Source of the DNA: Actinernus sp. WN-2022
Taxonomy: Eukaryota; Cnidaria; Anthozoa; Actiniaria; Actinernidae
Length of the DNA stretch: 64,000 nt
Direction: 5' to 3'
NCBI GenBank assembly: GCA_030867875.1
Contig: JAOWCC010001634.1
Span: 8,417,877-8,481,876 of the forward strand
Made by a program: the position numbers and the translations under genes. Under the pieces are notes generated by a model. The model had not been told where the DNA came from, did no database searches, and worked only from the letters and a program-made list of their open reading frames with translations. Every line of letters begins with the position of its first letter. Position 1 is the stretch's first letter. Of the stretch, positions 36,081 through 48,900 are shown piece by piece.

Positions 36081-37596
36081 AACCTCTGGAAGTCATGTTA
36101 ATTGTATTCGTGGTCAATTCGTGTGACTCTGTGTAACTTTATCTGTTGTTCTTGCTCTACATGATGAGCCATTACGAGTCCATATTGGTATTTGTTGTTG
36201 GATTAAAAATTATTAATTCAAATGCCTGTTGGTTATATCTCTAATTAATAGCGTTATCCTCATTCCCAAAACTTCATTCTGCTCATTATATTACAGAACT
36301 ATAAAGGGAACTGTTGGAAGCCTTTCTCGAACCAAAACTGAATTTCTTAAAGAGATTGTGTTTAGAGTGGTATCCTGGTCAGATCATTCACGTTCTTGTT
36401 TAATTTATTCAAAAGATGCAAAAGATGCAAAAGATGCAAAAGAGGCAGACAATTTAGCCATGCATCTGAACTGAGTTTGACTATTCCTTTAACCAAGGGG
36501 AGCCGGGGGAAATTAGAAATAGAGAAGCATATTTAACACAAAATTTAAGGTAATATAAAAGTATATAAAATTGGCACTTAAAGCAAAGTTGTGGTGGTTG
36601 TTCTACGGTGAAATAATACTAATATTAGACGTCTGGTAATTTCTCTAAAATGTGAAACAGCATGCTGTGCCCCGAAACACAACTTTGCGTGAATTGTCTC
36701 TTATGACAATTTAATACCATGCAAAACAAAGGAGATATCAATAAAATATGTTTTAATACCCAATGTTGTACGCACGAAGCGGGACTCCTAGGTAAAAGTG
36801 ACGGGGATGATCGTCGGAAATTTTGAAAGGAACCCCTAAAAGGTACCAGAATCTCGTTTTGTGGGCGTGGCTCGAATTCATTTTCACCCTAAGAGGTACC
36901 AATGCTAAAATAAAACATTAACTGACAAGCAGTTCCTGTCATATTTTTTCCGGCTTATTAAAAGTACCGGGAAAATCTAACGGTAGTCATTTTAGATTTA
37001 AACACCCTAAGACAAATTTCGGCTAACTTGGGACTCAAAACAGAGGGAGGTATGCCGGTTCTTGTGGAGCTGCCATTGGCGGGAAAGTCAGAACAGAAGT
37101 AGCTAAAGGACCTGTTGACGAGGACACGGGAGCCGTAAACGAGGAAGCCGTAAACGAGAAGTCCAGAATCCGAACCGAAGACTCCAGCACCCGATCCTCA
37201 AAATGGCTCAGGACAACAGTACAGCGCCGTTCAAGAAAGCCAATCACTGAAAATGCAATATACCAAAACAAACAAAATCAAACTAAAAGAGCATCGAAGC
37301 CTGCCATAGCCAAGGGAAACCGGGGCAACTACTCAGCCAGTAACCCGAACCAACTCTCGACTACTTCTGATGTACACCATCCAGCCAGAGAAACTCCAGC
37401 AGCCAATAGAGAGCACCCTCCATCACAATTGCCGACCACAACAACACAGAAGAACACCGGTCACGGTCATTTGCGGTGACTCCTGAATTCAGCACATTCA
37501 TGGATGGAATCTTTCAGATAGCAACAAAGTTGTGCACAGGGAGCCCCTGGAAAAGACTTTACCAATATATGTAGGATTACATAAAACCCATTTTAA
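36081..37596. other. No gene recognised; short AAAAGATGC repeat
   Basis: A 9 bp microsatellite (AAAAGATGC, three copies) is at 36413-36445. The rest has no convincing gene. A 78-codon minus frame at 37035-37271 is Ser/Thr/Pro-rich and not called. Confidence 0.4.
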
Positions 37597-38325
37597 GGGA
37601 GTGTTCATTATTTTTGCCCAATTTTTTTTTTTGGGGGGGGGGGGGAGGGGGGGTCGGCATTTCATCTGCTTCTCTTGTTAAAACCTTTATGACCCCCCCC
37701 CCCCCATGAATGAAATTAAAGCTTAGATGACCCTCCCTATAAAATTGCTCAAAACTTTATTGACCCCCCCCCCCCCCCCCACAAAAAAAAAAAAAAAAAA
37801 AGATGGATCTGCAAGAAAGAATGCAAACTGCATATACATGTAATCTATTAAATTTACTATTCTAGATTGATCGTATTTTCCATGATACATTACCTTTGGT
37901 TAGTAGAAAATATATATAGACATGTATTCTTCTGGAAATCTCTACCACACCGCCCTCCTTCCTGGATGGGTACTTGAAATTGTACTGTTAATTCGTGGAT
38001 CATATTGCATTCTAGTACATAGTCTCAAATAAATAAATGAAAAAGAGCTCAGCATTGGCATAACTAATCTCCTGGACACCAATGCATTATCTGTCCTATG
38101 GGGAAGTGCACGTGCCTTTGATTATGTGCTTAAAGAATACATTTTCAGTTAAGTTTTATTTTACATGACAGGTACGTCAAAACTTTGATGCCCCCGCCCC
38201 TAGGAGTAGGTAAAATATTTGATGACCCCCTACAAAAGCACTTAAAACTTTTTTTGCCCCCCTCCCAACGATTTAGTCGACCCCCACCCCCCACCCCAAG
38301 CCATAAATAATGAACACTCCCTAAA
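37597..38325. repeat. ~730 bp TIR element with homopolymer-rich interior
   Basis: AGGGAGTGTTCATTATTTTTG at 37597 is mirrored by AAATAATGAACACTCCCT ending at 38325. Inside are long G and C runs (37630-37660, 37690-37706, 37765-37780) and repeated (GA)TGACCCCC words on both sides. It fits a non-autonomous DNA transposon. The target duplication is unclear. Confidence 0.6.
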
Positions 38326-38559
38326 AAAGGAGCCTGAAAAAAATATCTTGCACATTGAAACAAACTCAATGACCCATGACGGCGAAGAACGTTGAAAAAG
38401 TAGCGCTCCAAGAATCTTCCCCAAATACGACCATATCCATAATTATAAAGAAAGATGATGAAGACGGACTAGTTCAAATGTGAATAAATCCCTGAAGCAT
38501 GCTTGCTACCAAAGCCATTAGAACTTCAAGTATAGTACATAGGAACATTACTATACTGT

Positions 38560-38946
38560 AGTTCAAAACTTCGCTGCCCGCATCATAACTGGTACTAAAA
38601 AGTATGAACACATTTCTCCAGTATTGCGCGAGTTAAATTGGCTACCGGTTCGTCTTACTGTTAAGTACAGGGATACCATTATGGCGTTTAAGTGCATCAA
38701 GGATTTAGCCCCATTATACATGTGTAACAAATTTAAGAAAAGATCCGAAGTGCATTCCTTGGTTACCAGAAATAGTGATAAGTTGAACATTCCGCTGTTT
38801 AGATCAGCTTCCGGTCAGCGAACCTTCCTTTACAGAGCCGTCACATTATGGAACGTTATGTCAGACGATATGAAGGACTGTAATGAAATTACAAATTTTA
38901 AGCACAAACTTAAGTGTTTGCTTTGGGAGGAGTTTCAATCAAATTG
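38560..38946 (+). pseudogene. Non-LTR retrotransposon, C-terminal reverse transcriptase fragment
   Basis: The frame has LNWLPVRLTVKYRDTIMAFK, KCIKDLAPLYM and AVTLWNVMSDDMKDC. These match the thumb/C-terminal part of CR1/L2-type reverse transcriptases (LHWLPVR...FK...LAP.Y...LWN.LP). It ends after LWEEFQSN and is followed by AT-rich 3' sequence and an (ATT)n tract at 39091-39117, a typical 3' end. It is 5'-truncated. Confidence 0.75.
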
Positions 38947-39169
38947 AATTCAGACTGTACATATATACTTAAATTTTAAATTATTAGTAATATTTTTAAA
39001 TGGTCTTATATATATATAATTATTATTGATTCTTAGTACAGGGATGATTGTGATTAGATACTGAAAAGCCCCGAGGGGAGTATGTAATAAAATTTATTAT
39101 TATTATTATTATTATTATCATTTGAACACTTCTCTAAACCGGGCACGTCGATCCTAGCTCGTAATTTTA

Positions 39170-39565
39170 ACTCAAATAAATAAATGGATTACTAATGAAC
39201 TTATTCGCAAAATGCACAAAAGGAATTTTTTTAAACGAAAACTAACTTCAAAGGCCACATGATTTGGGAGCAATTTAGAGTAGCTAGAAATGGCGTAAAC
39301 ATTTCCATCAAGGAGGCAAAACTCAAATATTTTACGGATAACCTTGCATTGAAGCAAATAAGAAAGATCCAAGGAAAATCTGCAAGCTGATTAATGAGCT
39401 TCAAAATCTTCAAAGAAATGGAAATTAACTAGAGTTTCACCCATTTTCAAAAAGGCTCAAAATCACATTTAAACAACTATCGCCCCATATCAGTAATACC
39501 GACCGATGCTAAAATTGTTGAAAAAAATATTTCTGAGCAATTATACAAGTATCTCAATGACCATA
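39170..39565 (+). pseudogene. Non-LTR retrotransposon RT fragment (decayed)
   Basis: Near 39430-39560 a plus-strand reading with frame changes gives HPFSKRLK... and YRPISVIPTDAKIVEK, followed by LYKYLNDHN, the conserved NYRPIS block of non-LTR reverse transcriptases. Stops and frameshifts are frequent. It is separate from the fragment at 38560. Confidence 0.55.
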
Positions 39566-42159
39566 ATTGCCAGCAAGTCAGCCGAGCGAAGACGCGAGGC
39601 TGACGAGGCGGCCGCCTTATAGAGCCGATGCGCGAAAGTATCTAGCATGCAGAAAAAATCTCGAGTGATCAAGAGAAAGTGTAAGGTAATGTAATGTAAC
39701 AATAGATCAAGTGTAAACCAATCACAGCGCCAGTTTTTGTTTGTGACGTCATGTGATTTCAAGCTGTCAGATCGAAGCGTGGGTTGAGAAGACAACGCGA
39801 ACCTGAGGTGAGTAAAAACTCAACTTTTATACGCTTTTTACGTTCTCTTTGTGGAATTACAACTGTGTGCACTTTCGTAGTGTCCTTTGAAGTTTATTCT
39901 TGAACCAGCGTGTTCGAAATCGAGTGAACGTGCTCAAAAGTGAACCAGCGTGTTCAGTCTCATCGGCCAGCGTGCCACTGACACTTTCGAGTGAAACTCG
40001 CTATTAAGAAGGAAAACAACTGAAACAGCAAACTAGATCACCAATATTCAACCGACGAGCGTGCCAATAGTCAAAGCCCTGATCGAAATGTCTGCTGAAC
40101 CAGTTGAAGTGCTGGTATTTGAAAGGAAAAGAACCTCGCTCACAAAAAATAATAATATAAAAAAATTAAAGCAATTTGAACTGGAATAAGCTTCAATACA
40201 TAATATAATCCAGTGCATAACAAGGGATGTCATCATTCCATCCCTTCTCCCATGGCCATGCGGGGGAATTTGATAGGAAAATTTTGCAGTAGAATCTCTG
40301 TATCATAGATCTCTAGAGAGTATCTCTTCCCAGTGAAGGTCAAGAAAATTTGACACGAAAAGCTGTCTCCTGGTTAGGAATATGAGGTGAAATGTTAAAT
40401 CCCCCTGCCCCACCCTTCCCTCCTGTGTTTAAACATAGACAAATGCATTAATTTACTGCGTTAAAACCAACATGTAATCACAAAACTGAATGAAAAGAAG
40501 AATCGATAAAATAACAATCAACTAAAATGGTAAATAAATTTAATTAAATATGTTATGCATTACGATATTGATCACAGAGCTTTACTGACTCTTATGTTCC
40601 CTCCTGGCCATCATGCATAAACCCACTGTAGTAAAGTACCATTTTCTATCGATCATCGAGGGGTACTTTGGGGTGCTTTACGATTTTTAGAAAGATTAAA
40701 GTGTATCATTTATGAATCTGCTTTTAAATAGTGGGTATATGGCTGGAACAAAATAGTGTAAAGTAAACGTAAATCTTAGCTTTTTTGACGTGAACAAGTA
40801 CGATGCCAAACATCTCACCGGGGCCGCATAGAAAACTTCGGAAAGAGCAAGAAAACAAATATAAATACTCGAGATTTTGATTAAGACCATCGAAATGGAT
40901 GTTGATTTGTTTCTCTCGCATGATATAGCAATTAGTAAGTGCGTATTCAAGTGCAAATATTGATCTAAACTTACCTACTTTTCTGTGCCATCTTTGCTGT
41001 TCGCCATTATCTCGACCGCGCTATAAAAGTAGAGGTCTGGCGACGGGAGCACACACCACCTGCCTCACCGACATCCTATGATAATAAGTCAATACCTAAT
41101 TTTGCGTGTTCGTGTGGATATCAAAACGTCTCTTGTCACCTTTTTAACTCATTCATGCACGCATGTGCAATGAATGAGTTGTTGGGAGTAGCGAGAATCT
41201 GCGTGCACAGAAATCTGCGTGAACAGAAGGCGAGGTTACACAGCAATTGCTCGCTATGAATCATGGGTCCACGTTTCTGCCTTCTGCTTGAAGTCCGCCA
41301 TTTTTTGACGAGGGCTCCTCGACTTCGCTGGATTTCGACTTCACTTGGTAAGTAAGATTGCTTTCTTCGCCTTTTTTACATTTGCTCTGAAACATACAGC
41401 ACATATACACCAATCAAAGCGACCTAGAACCTCACTAAAACTCTTTTTAGAGGTCGATTTCGATCAGGTTTCGACGGTCGCGCGAGCTAGCCTTCAGCTG
41501 ATCAATATGTTAACTGAGAACACAAATTCGTTTAACACTGTCACCTATGACCGTTTTCTATATACATGAATGAGTTGGCTCATAGAGCCTTTGATTTAGA
41601 TACAGGGGGAAATATTTGTTGAGACGAATACCTTATCCTTCAAATGGTAGTTTCAATCCCTATGCTATCACAAATAAAGAAGCGCACATTGTGAATGGAA
41701 ATGTATTGAATGGGGGTGAAGCTGCTAAACAAATGGATGACAAAACTTATTTGATATGTGCTAGTGGCTCTCAGGGTGCAAATGACAGAGGGCACTTCCG
41801 CAGTATTGCATAAGCCACGTGAGAAAGTTCTCATGTGCAGTTGATTGCTTTCTTGAACTTTGTTTTGCTGTTTTTAAATACCATCTTCAGAATGTCAGTC
41901 GAAATGAGTTTTTTGACATTATACACCCGCCTGCCAAAATTCACTACGCTGTTTAAGGTGGCCCGACCCAGTATTTCAGTTGCGACACCTCTCAACTTTG
42001 CGCTTCAAATACACAGGCCCATCAAAACCTGTGGTAGATTAATTTTGACTACGTTAATTAGGATAGAGATGAAAGTGTCAAATGTCAAATTGCTGAATTT
42101 TTACACCGACAAAATGCATAGATTGTTTGATATAGGACTGAACGCTCAGAAATAAACAT
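39566..42159. other. No gene recognised
   Basis: Several frames of 60-106 codons exist on both strands, but none has recognisable motifs or coding texture. A short palindromic element (CTCATTCATGCACGCATGTGCAATGAATGAG) lies around 41150-41182. Confidence 0.4.
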
Positions 42160-44852
42160 TTATTTTCGTCGAGTCATACTGTCCGATCCGTAGAGGAATA
42201 TGTCAGATTCAGACAAATGGTTCCAACGGTCTTTCAGTGATTGTGCAGCAGCCGAGGGTAAGGGAGGTCGAAGGGCAGCGTATCGCGGGCAATTTAAGAA
42301 ATAATGTGCCACAGATTCATAGACTGTCCCGCAAGCACAAGCTGGTGAAACAGAACAATTAATTTTAAAAAGATGATAGTTAAGTGCACAACAGTTTAAT
42401 CGAAGGCGAGTGTGCAATATCGACGAATATCTAACTATGCCTACATTAAGGCAACTAGTATTGGCCTGTGAACAATATAGATTAATTAAATATTTTTTAA
42501 ACAAACCAAGTCGTCAACACTGTTCCATAATCTTATTGTCGAAGGAAAAAAAGATTTATTATATCTCTCAGTTCGGGTGGGGAATAGGAACAAATTATTA
42601 GCAGACCTCAAAGCCAACCCGGATCTTTGTTGGACTGTTAAAGGAACCAGATCTCGCAAATAGGATGGGGTAAAATTACGAACAATTTTGAAATACAAAA
42701 TAAGCTTATGAATTGATCTTCTGGTTTTCAAATCGCCCCAGCCGAGTTCATTGAGTAATCTCTGTCTACTTGTACCCTCATTGCACCCGAGACCACCTTG
42801 GCAGACTCATATTGCACGAACTCTAGTAGCTCACTTTCATTGTCATGGCAACCGTCCCAAAGCACATCTGCATATTCCATGATTGGTCGTATTAACGATT
42901 TATACAATTTTTCCAAAACGTCTCTACAGATTTTGAATTTTAATCCTTTCAAAAAATTTAGTCGCTTTGATGCCTTTTCATAAACATTTAGAATATGGGG
43001 TTTCCAGGAGAGATTAGCAGCAAGTGTGACACCCAGGTGCTTGTGACTACAAACGTCCTCTATGGGGGCATTGTCGAAAAATAGAGGGGGATGCTGTTGC
43101 TTGTTCCGTTTGGTAGAGAATATTATAGATTTCGTTTTGCTGGCGTTGATGGCTACCAGCCAGTCGCGAGCCCAAGATTGAATTTGTTCAAGATCGTAAT
43201 TGATACTAGCGGCCGTAAGGCTGGGGTCGTCGACCACTTGAAACAAAGAGGTGTCATCAGCATAAAGATAACAGTTACTTTGGACATTCGCCGAAATGTC
43301 ATTAATATAAATTTTAAAAAGCAAATGGCCAAGGACGGAGCTATGTGGAACACCTGCTTCGATGTTACCCCATTCAGACGACTGTCCATCCACAACAACT
43401 CGCTGTTTTCGTCCTGTAAGATAGCTGGTTATCCAATTAATCAATTAATCAATGGTCCTTTGACGCCTAACGATTTGAGCTTGTAAATGAGTCCTTTGTG
43501 CCAAACTTTATCAAAAGCTTGCTGATATCTAAGAAAACCATTCGCACCTCATTACCAGAATCTAGAGCCTCGTAGATTCTGTGCACAATATAAATCAGAT
43601 GGTTCACAGTAGAGTCACCAGGTTGGAAACCTGACTGGAAGGGACTCAAGAATTTAATGTCTAATAAAAAATTATAAAGTCGAATGAAAACGATTTTTTC
43701 AATAATGTTAGAAAGAGCTGAAAACTGGCGATCGTCTTTCTTAAAGATTGGGGTAACATTTGCAAGTTTCCAAGTATTCGGAAAGATCCCCGAAGACAAA
43801 GATAGGTTAATGAAACGTGAAAAAGACCTGGAAATGCCATCAGCACATAGTTTGATTAAGTTGTTGCCTCCACACGCCTTTGAAGTTGTTGACACCACAC
43901 GCCTTTGAAGTATCAACGCACTTCAATAAATCATTAACTTCTTTATCGGTAGTGGATATATGAGATATTGTTTTCAAATTTGGATTGTGAGGAAGTACAG
44001 AGAGAGCAGCGTCGGCATTTTCCAGCTTGCATTGTGCACAAAAATTCAGTACCTGAGCCTTTTCTTTGGCATCGGGAACAGTAGACTGGATTTTGGCGCC
44101 GTAAAACGATTTCACAATACCCCACGACTTTTTGGGAGGATCTTGTAATTTAAGATTTAAAATTTCATAGTAGGCTGCTTTGCGCGAACGAATAAGTGAC
44201 GTTGTCGAATTCCTTTGCTGTTTGTACCTCTCCACGTAGATGACGTTTTATACCGAGAATGTAGCTTGAGAAACCTGTCTCTTTTTCGAATCGCTTTTCT
44301 AATTAATGAATTCATCCACGGTTTATCGCATGGACGTATAACAACTGATCTGTGGGGCACATGGGATTCGAGAATTTGATGGAAACAATGGAACCAACGG
44401 TCATATACCACATATATATCATTGCAATCAGCAAATGTTTCATCCCAATTTAAGTCCGAGAGAGCTTTACCCAGTTTCGTTGTGTCGAGTTTTGACATAT
44501 CCCATAGAAGACGTTTATAGCACTTTTGCTTAGCTAAGGATATATTCATATGTGCGTAGATTACCGAGTGGTCACAGGCGCTAGGGGGTCTAATAGTGCC
44601 AGACGTTACAAAATAACCCGGAGTATTTGTAATAATCAAATCAAGAATAGTGCCTCCATTTGTCGTCACGCGAGTTGGTTCATTGATAACTTGGAATAAA
44701 CTATTACATTCCATCCACCTATAAAGAGAGGTACCGAAATCGCTGCTGAGTGAAGCATCATTCGCATCATAGTGAGCATTGAAATCTCCAATTAGTAAAA
44801 CGAGTGATCGCGGATTCAAATAAATACGGTCAAGACAAAGCTGCAAGTGATT
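42160..44852 (-). pseudogene. Non-LTR retrotransposon, EN C-terminus to RT and tail
   Basis: On the minus strand from 44852 the order is endonuclease C-terminus (LVLLIGDFNAHYD, then ACDHSVIYAHM), linker, RT start (WKLANVTPIFKKDD), palm (VRMVFLDISK; GVPHSSVLGHLLFKIYINDI), the YADD catalytic block (CYLYADDTSLF) and thumb. A C-terminal CACG...H...C zinc motif (ACACGTVYESVAHYFLNCPR) follows. Frameshifts and a small local duplication (near 43880-43910) break it. It is CR1/Jockey-like. Its 5' part continues at 47014-47335 beyond a foldback element. Confidence 0.82.
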
Positions 44853-44855
44853 TAA
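44853..44855. other. TAA target site duplication of the foldback element
   Basis: TAA precedes GGTGGCTCGCC at 44856 and recurs at 47014-47016 after the other end. Removing the insert plus one TAA would restore the endonuclease reading order of the host retrotransposon. Confidence 0.7.
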
Positions 44856-47013
44856 GGTGGCTCGCCTGGATTTTCCACGGACGCACCATATCTACTTTGA
44901 ACGGCTGATACTCCACTGTCAGAGCACGGCCGGGCTAGCCACTAGAAATAGAATAAACTAGAAATAGAATAAACTTTCCAAAAATGTAGGTTTGTTTGAC
45001 ATCAGTGTTACCATAGCAACACAGCGTCGACGTCATGTATTTTACATATCATCAATTTTCTCGAAATCTAGACCTAAACTTTTAAAACGACCTAGTGTCC
45101 ATTGTAGTCTAAATGTAGGCCTTCAAGACTGCAAAGTTTAAAAAAATTGTATGAGAGCGTTTTAGAAAAAAATTGGGTTGAATATCATTTGAAAAATAAA
45201 CAATTCGCCTTACTTCCTGTTTAGTCGTCGAGAACTGTGTTTTCCGGAGCGATTCCAGCGATGTTTTTAGCATATTTCATACCTGTGGCATAGCACTACT
45301 TCCCATGAAAATTTTATTCCATTTGCTTTATTCGATTTCGGTTTATGGAATCATAAGTAATGTCATAAATATGCTCATTTTACTCAAAATAGTAACGTAT
45401 TTGCTAAGGAAGCTGTAATTCAAAAACTAGTTGATAATTTTTTTGTTTTATCTTTTCACCTGAAATTCAACATGTATTGCCCTGGCCCTGTAAATATCAA
45501 GAGCATTGAATCATTTTAAGGGCGCGAAATAAAAACAAAAACATAGGGAACTTTTACATTCATCTACACAAGCTTCATTGCTGTATCATTTTGTTTATAG
45601 CTTGTGTCTTTCCGAAATTTATCTTTTGTCTAGATTCTACCTGCTTGTGTGCTTTTGAACTAACAAGTTTACCATGCACGCTTGCTACGCTTCGCTACTG
45701 CCGGAATGCTCGTGCAAAGTCTGTTCTTAGTACAATGACATGCAAATTAGTTAAACCATGAAGCTTGGCAGTGCCAGCAGCCCTTCATCTCTCAAAACCT
45801 TGCATTTTATTGGACACCAGTTGGACTGCACTGACAAAGAATTGCATTGTTTTAGGGTTAGGGTTTGTATTGTTTCAGGGTTAGGCATTGTTTCGATAGC
45901 CAGTACTATTTCACGTTCCGAGGAGGTGAAGGCAGTGCGGGATAATAATGTTGAATAAGTGTGTTTTTGGTAACCAGATCGGGAAAAAGTGGCCGTCACG
46001 TCTAGACCACATTTTCGAAATATCAATTAAAAACGAGATTTTGTATTAGTGATATTATAAAACCTTTTGTAAATAAATATTATAAGTTATATTATAACAG
46101 CGTTACAACTGGCAGCGTGACTATATATTGTACTAAGAACAGAATTTGCACGAGCGTTCCGGCAGTAGCGAAGCGTAGCAAGCGTGCATGGTAAACGTGT
46201 AAGTTCAAAAGCACACAAGCAGGTAGAATCTAGACAAAAGATAAATTTCGGAAAGACACAAGCTATAAACAAAATGATACAGCAATGAAGCTTACATGGA
46301 TGAATGTAAAAGTTCCCTTTGTTTTTGTTTTTATTTCGCGCCCTTAAAATGATTCAATGCTCTTGATATTTACAGGCTGGGCCAGGGCAATACATGTTGA
46401 ATTTAAGGTGAAAAGATTAAAATATATATTTATCGACTAGTTTTTGAATTACAGCTTCCTTAGCAAATACGTTACTATTTTGAGTAAAATGAGTATATTT
46501 ATGACATTACTTATGATTCCATAAACCGAAATCGAATAAAGCAAATGGAATAACATTTTCATGGGAAGTAGTGCTATGCCACAGGTATGACATATGCTAA
46601 AAAACATCGCTGGAATCGCTCCGGAAAACACAGTTCTCGACGACTAAACAGGAAGTAAGGTGAATTGTTTATTTTTCGAATGAAAATATTCAACCCATTT
46701 TTTTTCTAAAACGCTCTCATACAATTTTTTTAAACTTTGCAGTCTTGAAGGCCTACATTTAGACTACAAGGGACACTAGGTCGTTTTAAAAGTTTAGGTC
46801 TAGATTTCTAGAAAATTGATAATATGTAAAATATATGACGTCGACGCTGTGTTGCTATGGTAACACCGATGTCAAACAAATCTACATTTTTAGAAAGTTT
46901 ATTCTATTTCTAGTAAATGGGTTAAGTGGCTAGCCCGATCGTGCTCTGATAGTGGAGTATCAACCGCTTGAAGTGGGTATGGTGCGTCCGTGGAAAATCC
47001 AGGCGAGCCACCG
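44856..47013. mobile_element. ~2.16 kb foldback element, PIF/Harbinger-like TSD
   Basis: Inverted arms of about 880 bp begin GGTGGCTCGCCTGGATTTTC at 44856 and end with the complement at 47012. Inner matches include TCGTCGAGAACTGTGTTTTC (45223 / near 46640) and CATGCACGCTTGCTACGCTT (45674 / near 46180). The central ~390 bp (45736-46124) is unique. A 3 bp TAA duplication fits PIF/Harbinger preference (TWA). No transposase is encoded. The small frames inside are not called. Confidence 0.75.
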
Positions 47014-47335
47014 TAAGAACGCAATATTAGCAACATAATTGTAATTAGGAGGTCAATAGCACACACCGCAAACAAACACGAAATAATTAATTTTCATTTC
47101 GACCCAAAGCCATTGTTTTCGAGATCTGGCCTTCTAGCTACAATAGAAGATAAAGTATAAAGCGCGACACCTCCGGCCCTCCTCTTATCACTTCTATCGA
47201 GACGAAACAATGGGCTAAAACCAGGAATGCATAGCGAGTCATTAGGGACAGTTCGTGGAGCATGTGTACTCCCGTGGGAAATCGGTGCTTAAAGCAAGCC
47301 ACTGGTCTAGTTGTGCCAAGAAGCACTCAAATAAC
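47014..47335 (-). pseudogene. Non-LTR retrotransposon, endonuclease N-terminal part
   Basis: The minus strand reads PGFSPLFRLDRSDKRRAGGV then ALYTLSS, and a later PPNYNYVANIAFL. This is the GF..(R)xDR...GGGV..Y and RPP block of the EEP endonuclease in CR1-like elements. It continues at 44852. In-frame stops are present. Confidence 0.6.
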
Positions 47336-48282
47336 AAGAAAAACTTTGTTGCCAACTTTGCAACCTGCACCGCGCCATTTTATGGGGTATTTTTAAAAAT
47401 GGCATTTTTGACCCAGCATGAAAACGAGGCTGGGATTTAAAAACGCGACTCCAACACGTAACGACGACAAATCCCACGTGACGACGACCAACCAATCAGA
47501 GCGCATTTCTCATCCGCGGGACGTCCCGCTGTCTCGGGACTAAGTTACCAGCATCTGCGGGTTTTCAAATAGTGGTTTTTGATACCACAAATATGTGGTT
47601 TACGAGGGCTAAAATGTAAAATTTTGGAATTCCACCCCGAAATAAACGTAGACAGATATTCGGTACGTCCTTTTGTGGAGTCGGGCGACGATTGAAGTGA
47701 TGTTAGAGTGTGTTTTTGCCCTTCGAGTGATTTGATGTGCTCAACGGACTGTGCAGCCTTGTCATTTCATTATAGAGAGAGATCTCAAAAATCAAAAACT
47801 CTCTAAAACCGATCCAAACTAGCCCAAAATAGCAGAGAATACCCAAGGACATAATAAAAGGACACTCGAGGTACATTTATTGCGAAATGTTATTTCATTA
47901 CCTTTATTTTTACCACGATAAGAAATCAACACATACAATTAATAATTAGTGAGATGACAAGGAAAATTTCTGGAGAAAATGGTGACTCTAGCGCGCTATC
48001 ACGCAATCGATCTTGCGCGAGCAATCACGTAATCTACGTAGGATTTGTAAGAGCCACAAATCGTGAGCTTGGGCTGCCTGTGTTTTTGCTAGCACAATTT
48101 GATAATTATTAGCCTACGTCACATCCGAACTGAACCCTAGTTAAGTCCGTCTGCTAAACAGCAGTAAGTAAGTAAGTAAGTTACCTTCATTTTACCACGG
48201 AGTCTCATCACAATACAAGCTGTGCTCTTCCTGAGAGCCGTGCAATAGATAAAAATTACAATAGATAAATATATATACATCC
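47336..48282. other. No gene recognised
   Basis: A short (AAGT)n run lies at 48164-48182. No recognisable coding sequence. Confidence 0.35.
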
Positions 48283-48900
48283 TCAAGATTTACATACATT
48301 GTATACATCCTCAAGGTTGATCACATCCTCAAGATGTACATATAAGAAAGAAGAAACTGAGGCTTTAAATGACTGGAGATTACTATATGTTCGAGTAGAT
48401 TGTGGAAATGAATTCCATAGTACCGCACCGTTATAGGCTATACTGTTTTTTTTTAAGGAAATTGGTACTAGAGGGGGGAGTACAAACATTTATATGGTTG
48501 CCCCGTAAATTGTAGTCACGCTTACTATACTGAAGCGTTTTGAAATGTCTGCTAAGATAATTTGGGGCTAAATCCTTGTTTATTTTATACTTCTTTCCTA
48601 AGTGTTTGCCAGTTTAGGTGATTTAGCAGATCTTTCGATCTGACTTCATAGCCGGAATAAGTGGTCCTTGCAGCTTAGCTTGTTTTGTAGCTTTTGAAGA
48701 TTATTTTGTAATGTAATACCACAATTATTTCATAGAGCAGAGCAATATTCCAAATGTGGCTGGATAATAGAAACATGTTTTTGTTCAAGGTTTTTAATTT
48801 AAAGTGCAAGTAGCGCCATAAAACAACATTAACTCTTTTTGCCCAAAATTATATTTATGATATACTACAGTTGTCTAACTTAGTTTTCTTTGAGAGGCAG
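48283..48900 (-). pseudogene. Non-LTR RT tail fragment
   Basis: The frame 48489-48283 includes VPISLKKNSIAYNGAVLWNS followed by FPQSTRTYSNLQSFKASV. It matches the C-terminal 'R.GA.LWNSLP...R...S...FK' block of CR1-like ORF2. Upstream sequence to ~48900 may hold more decayed RT. Confidence 0.6.

Noticed and set aside
45840..45900. Telomere-like GGGTTA repeats
   Set aside because: Only two or three degenerate copies within a foldback element; not a telomeric tract.
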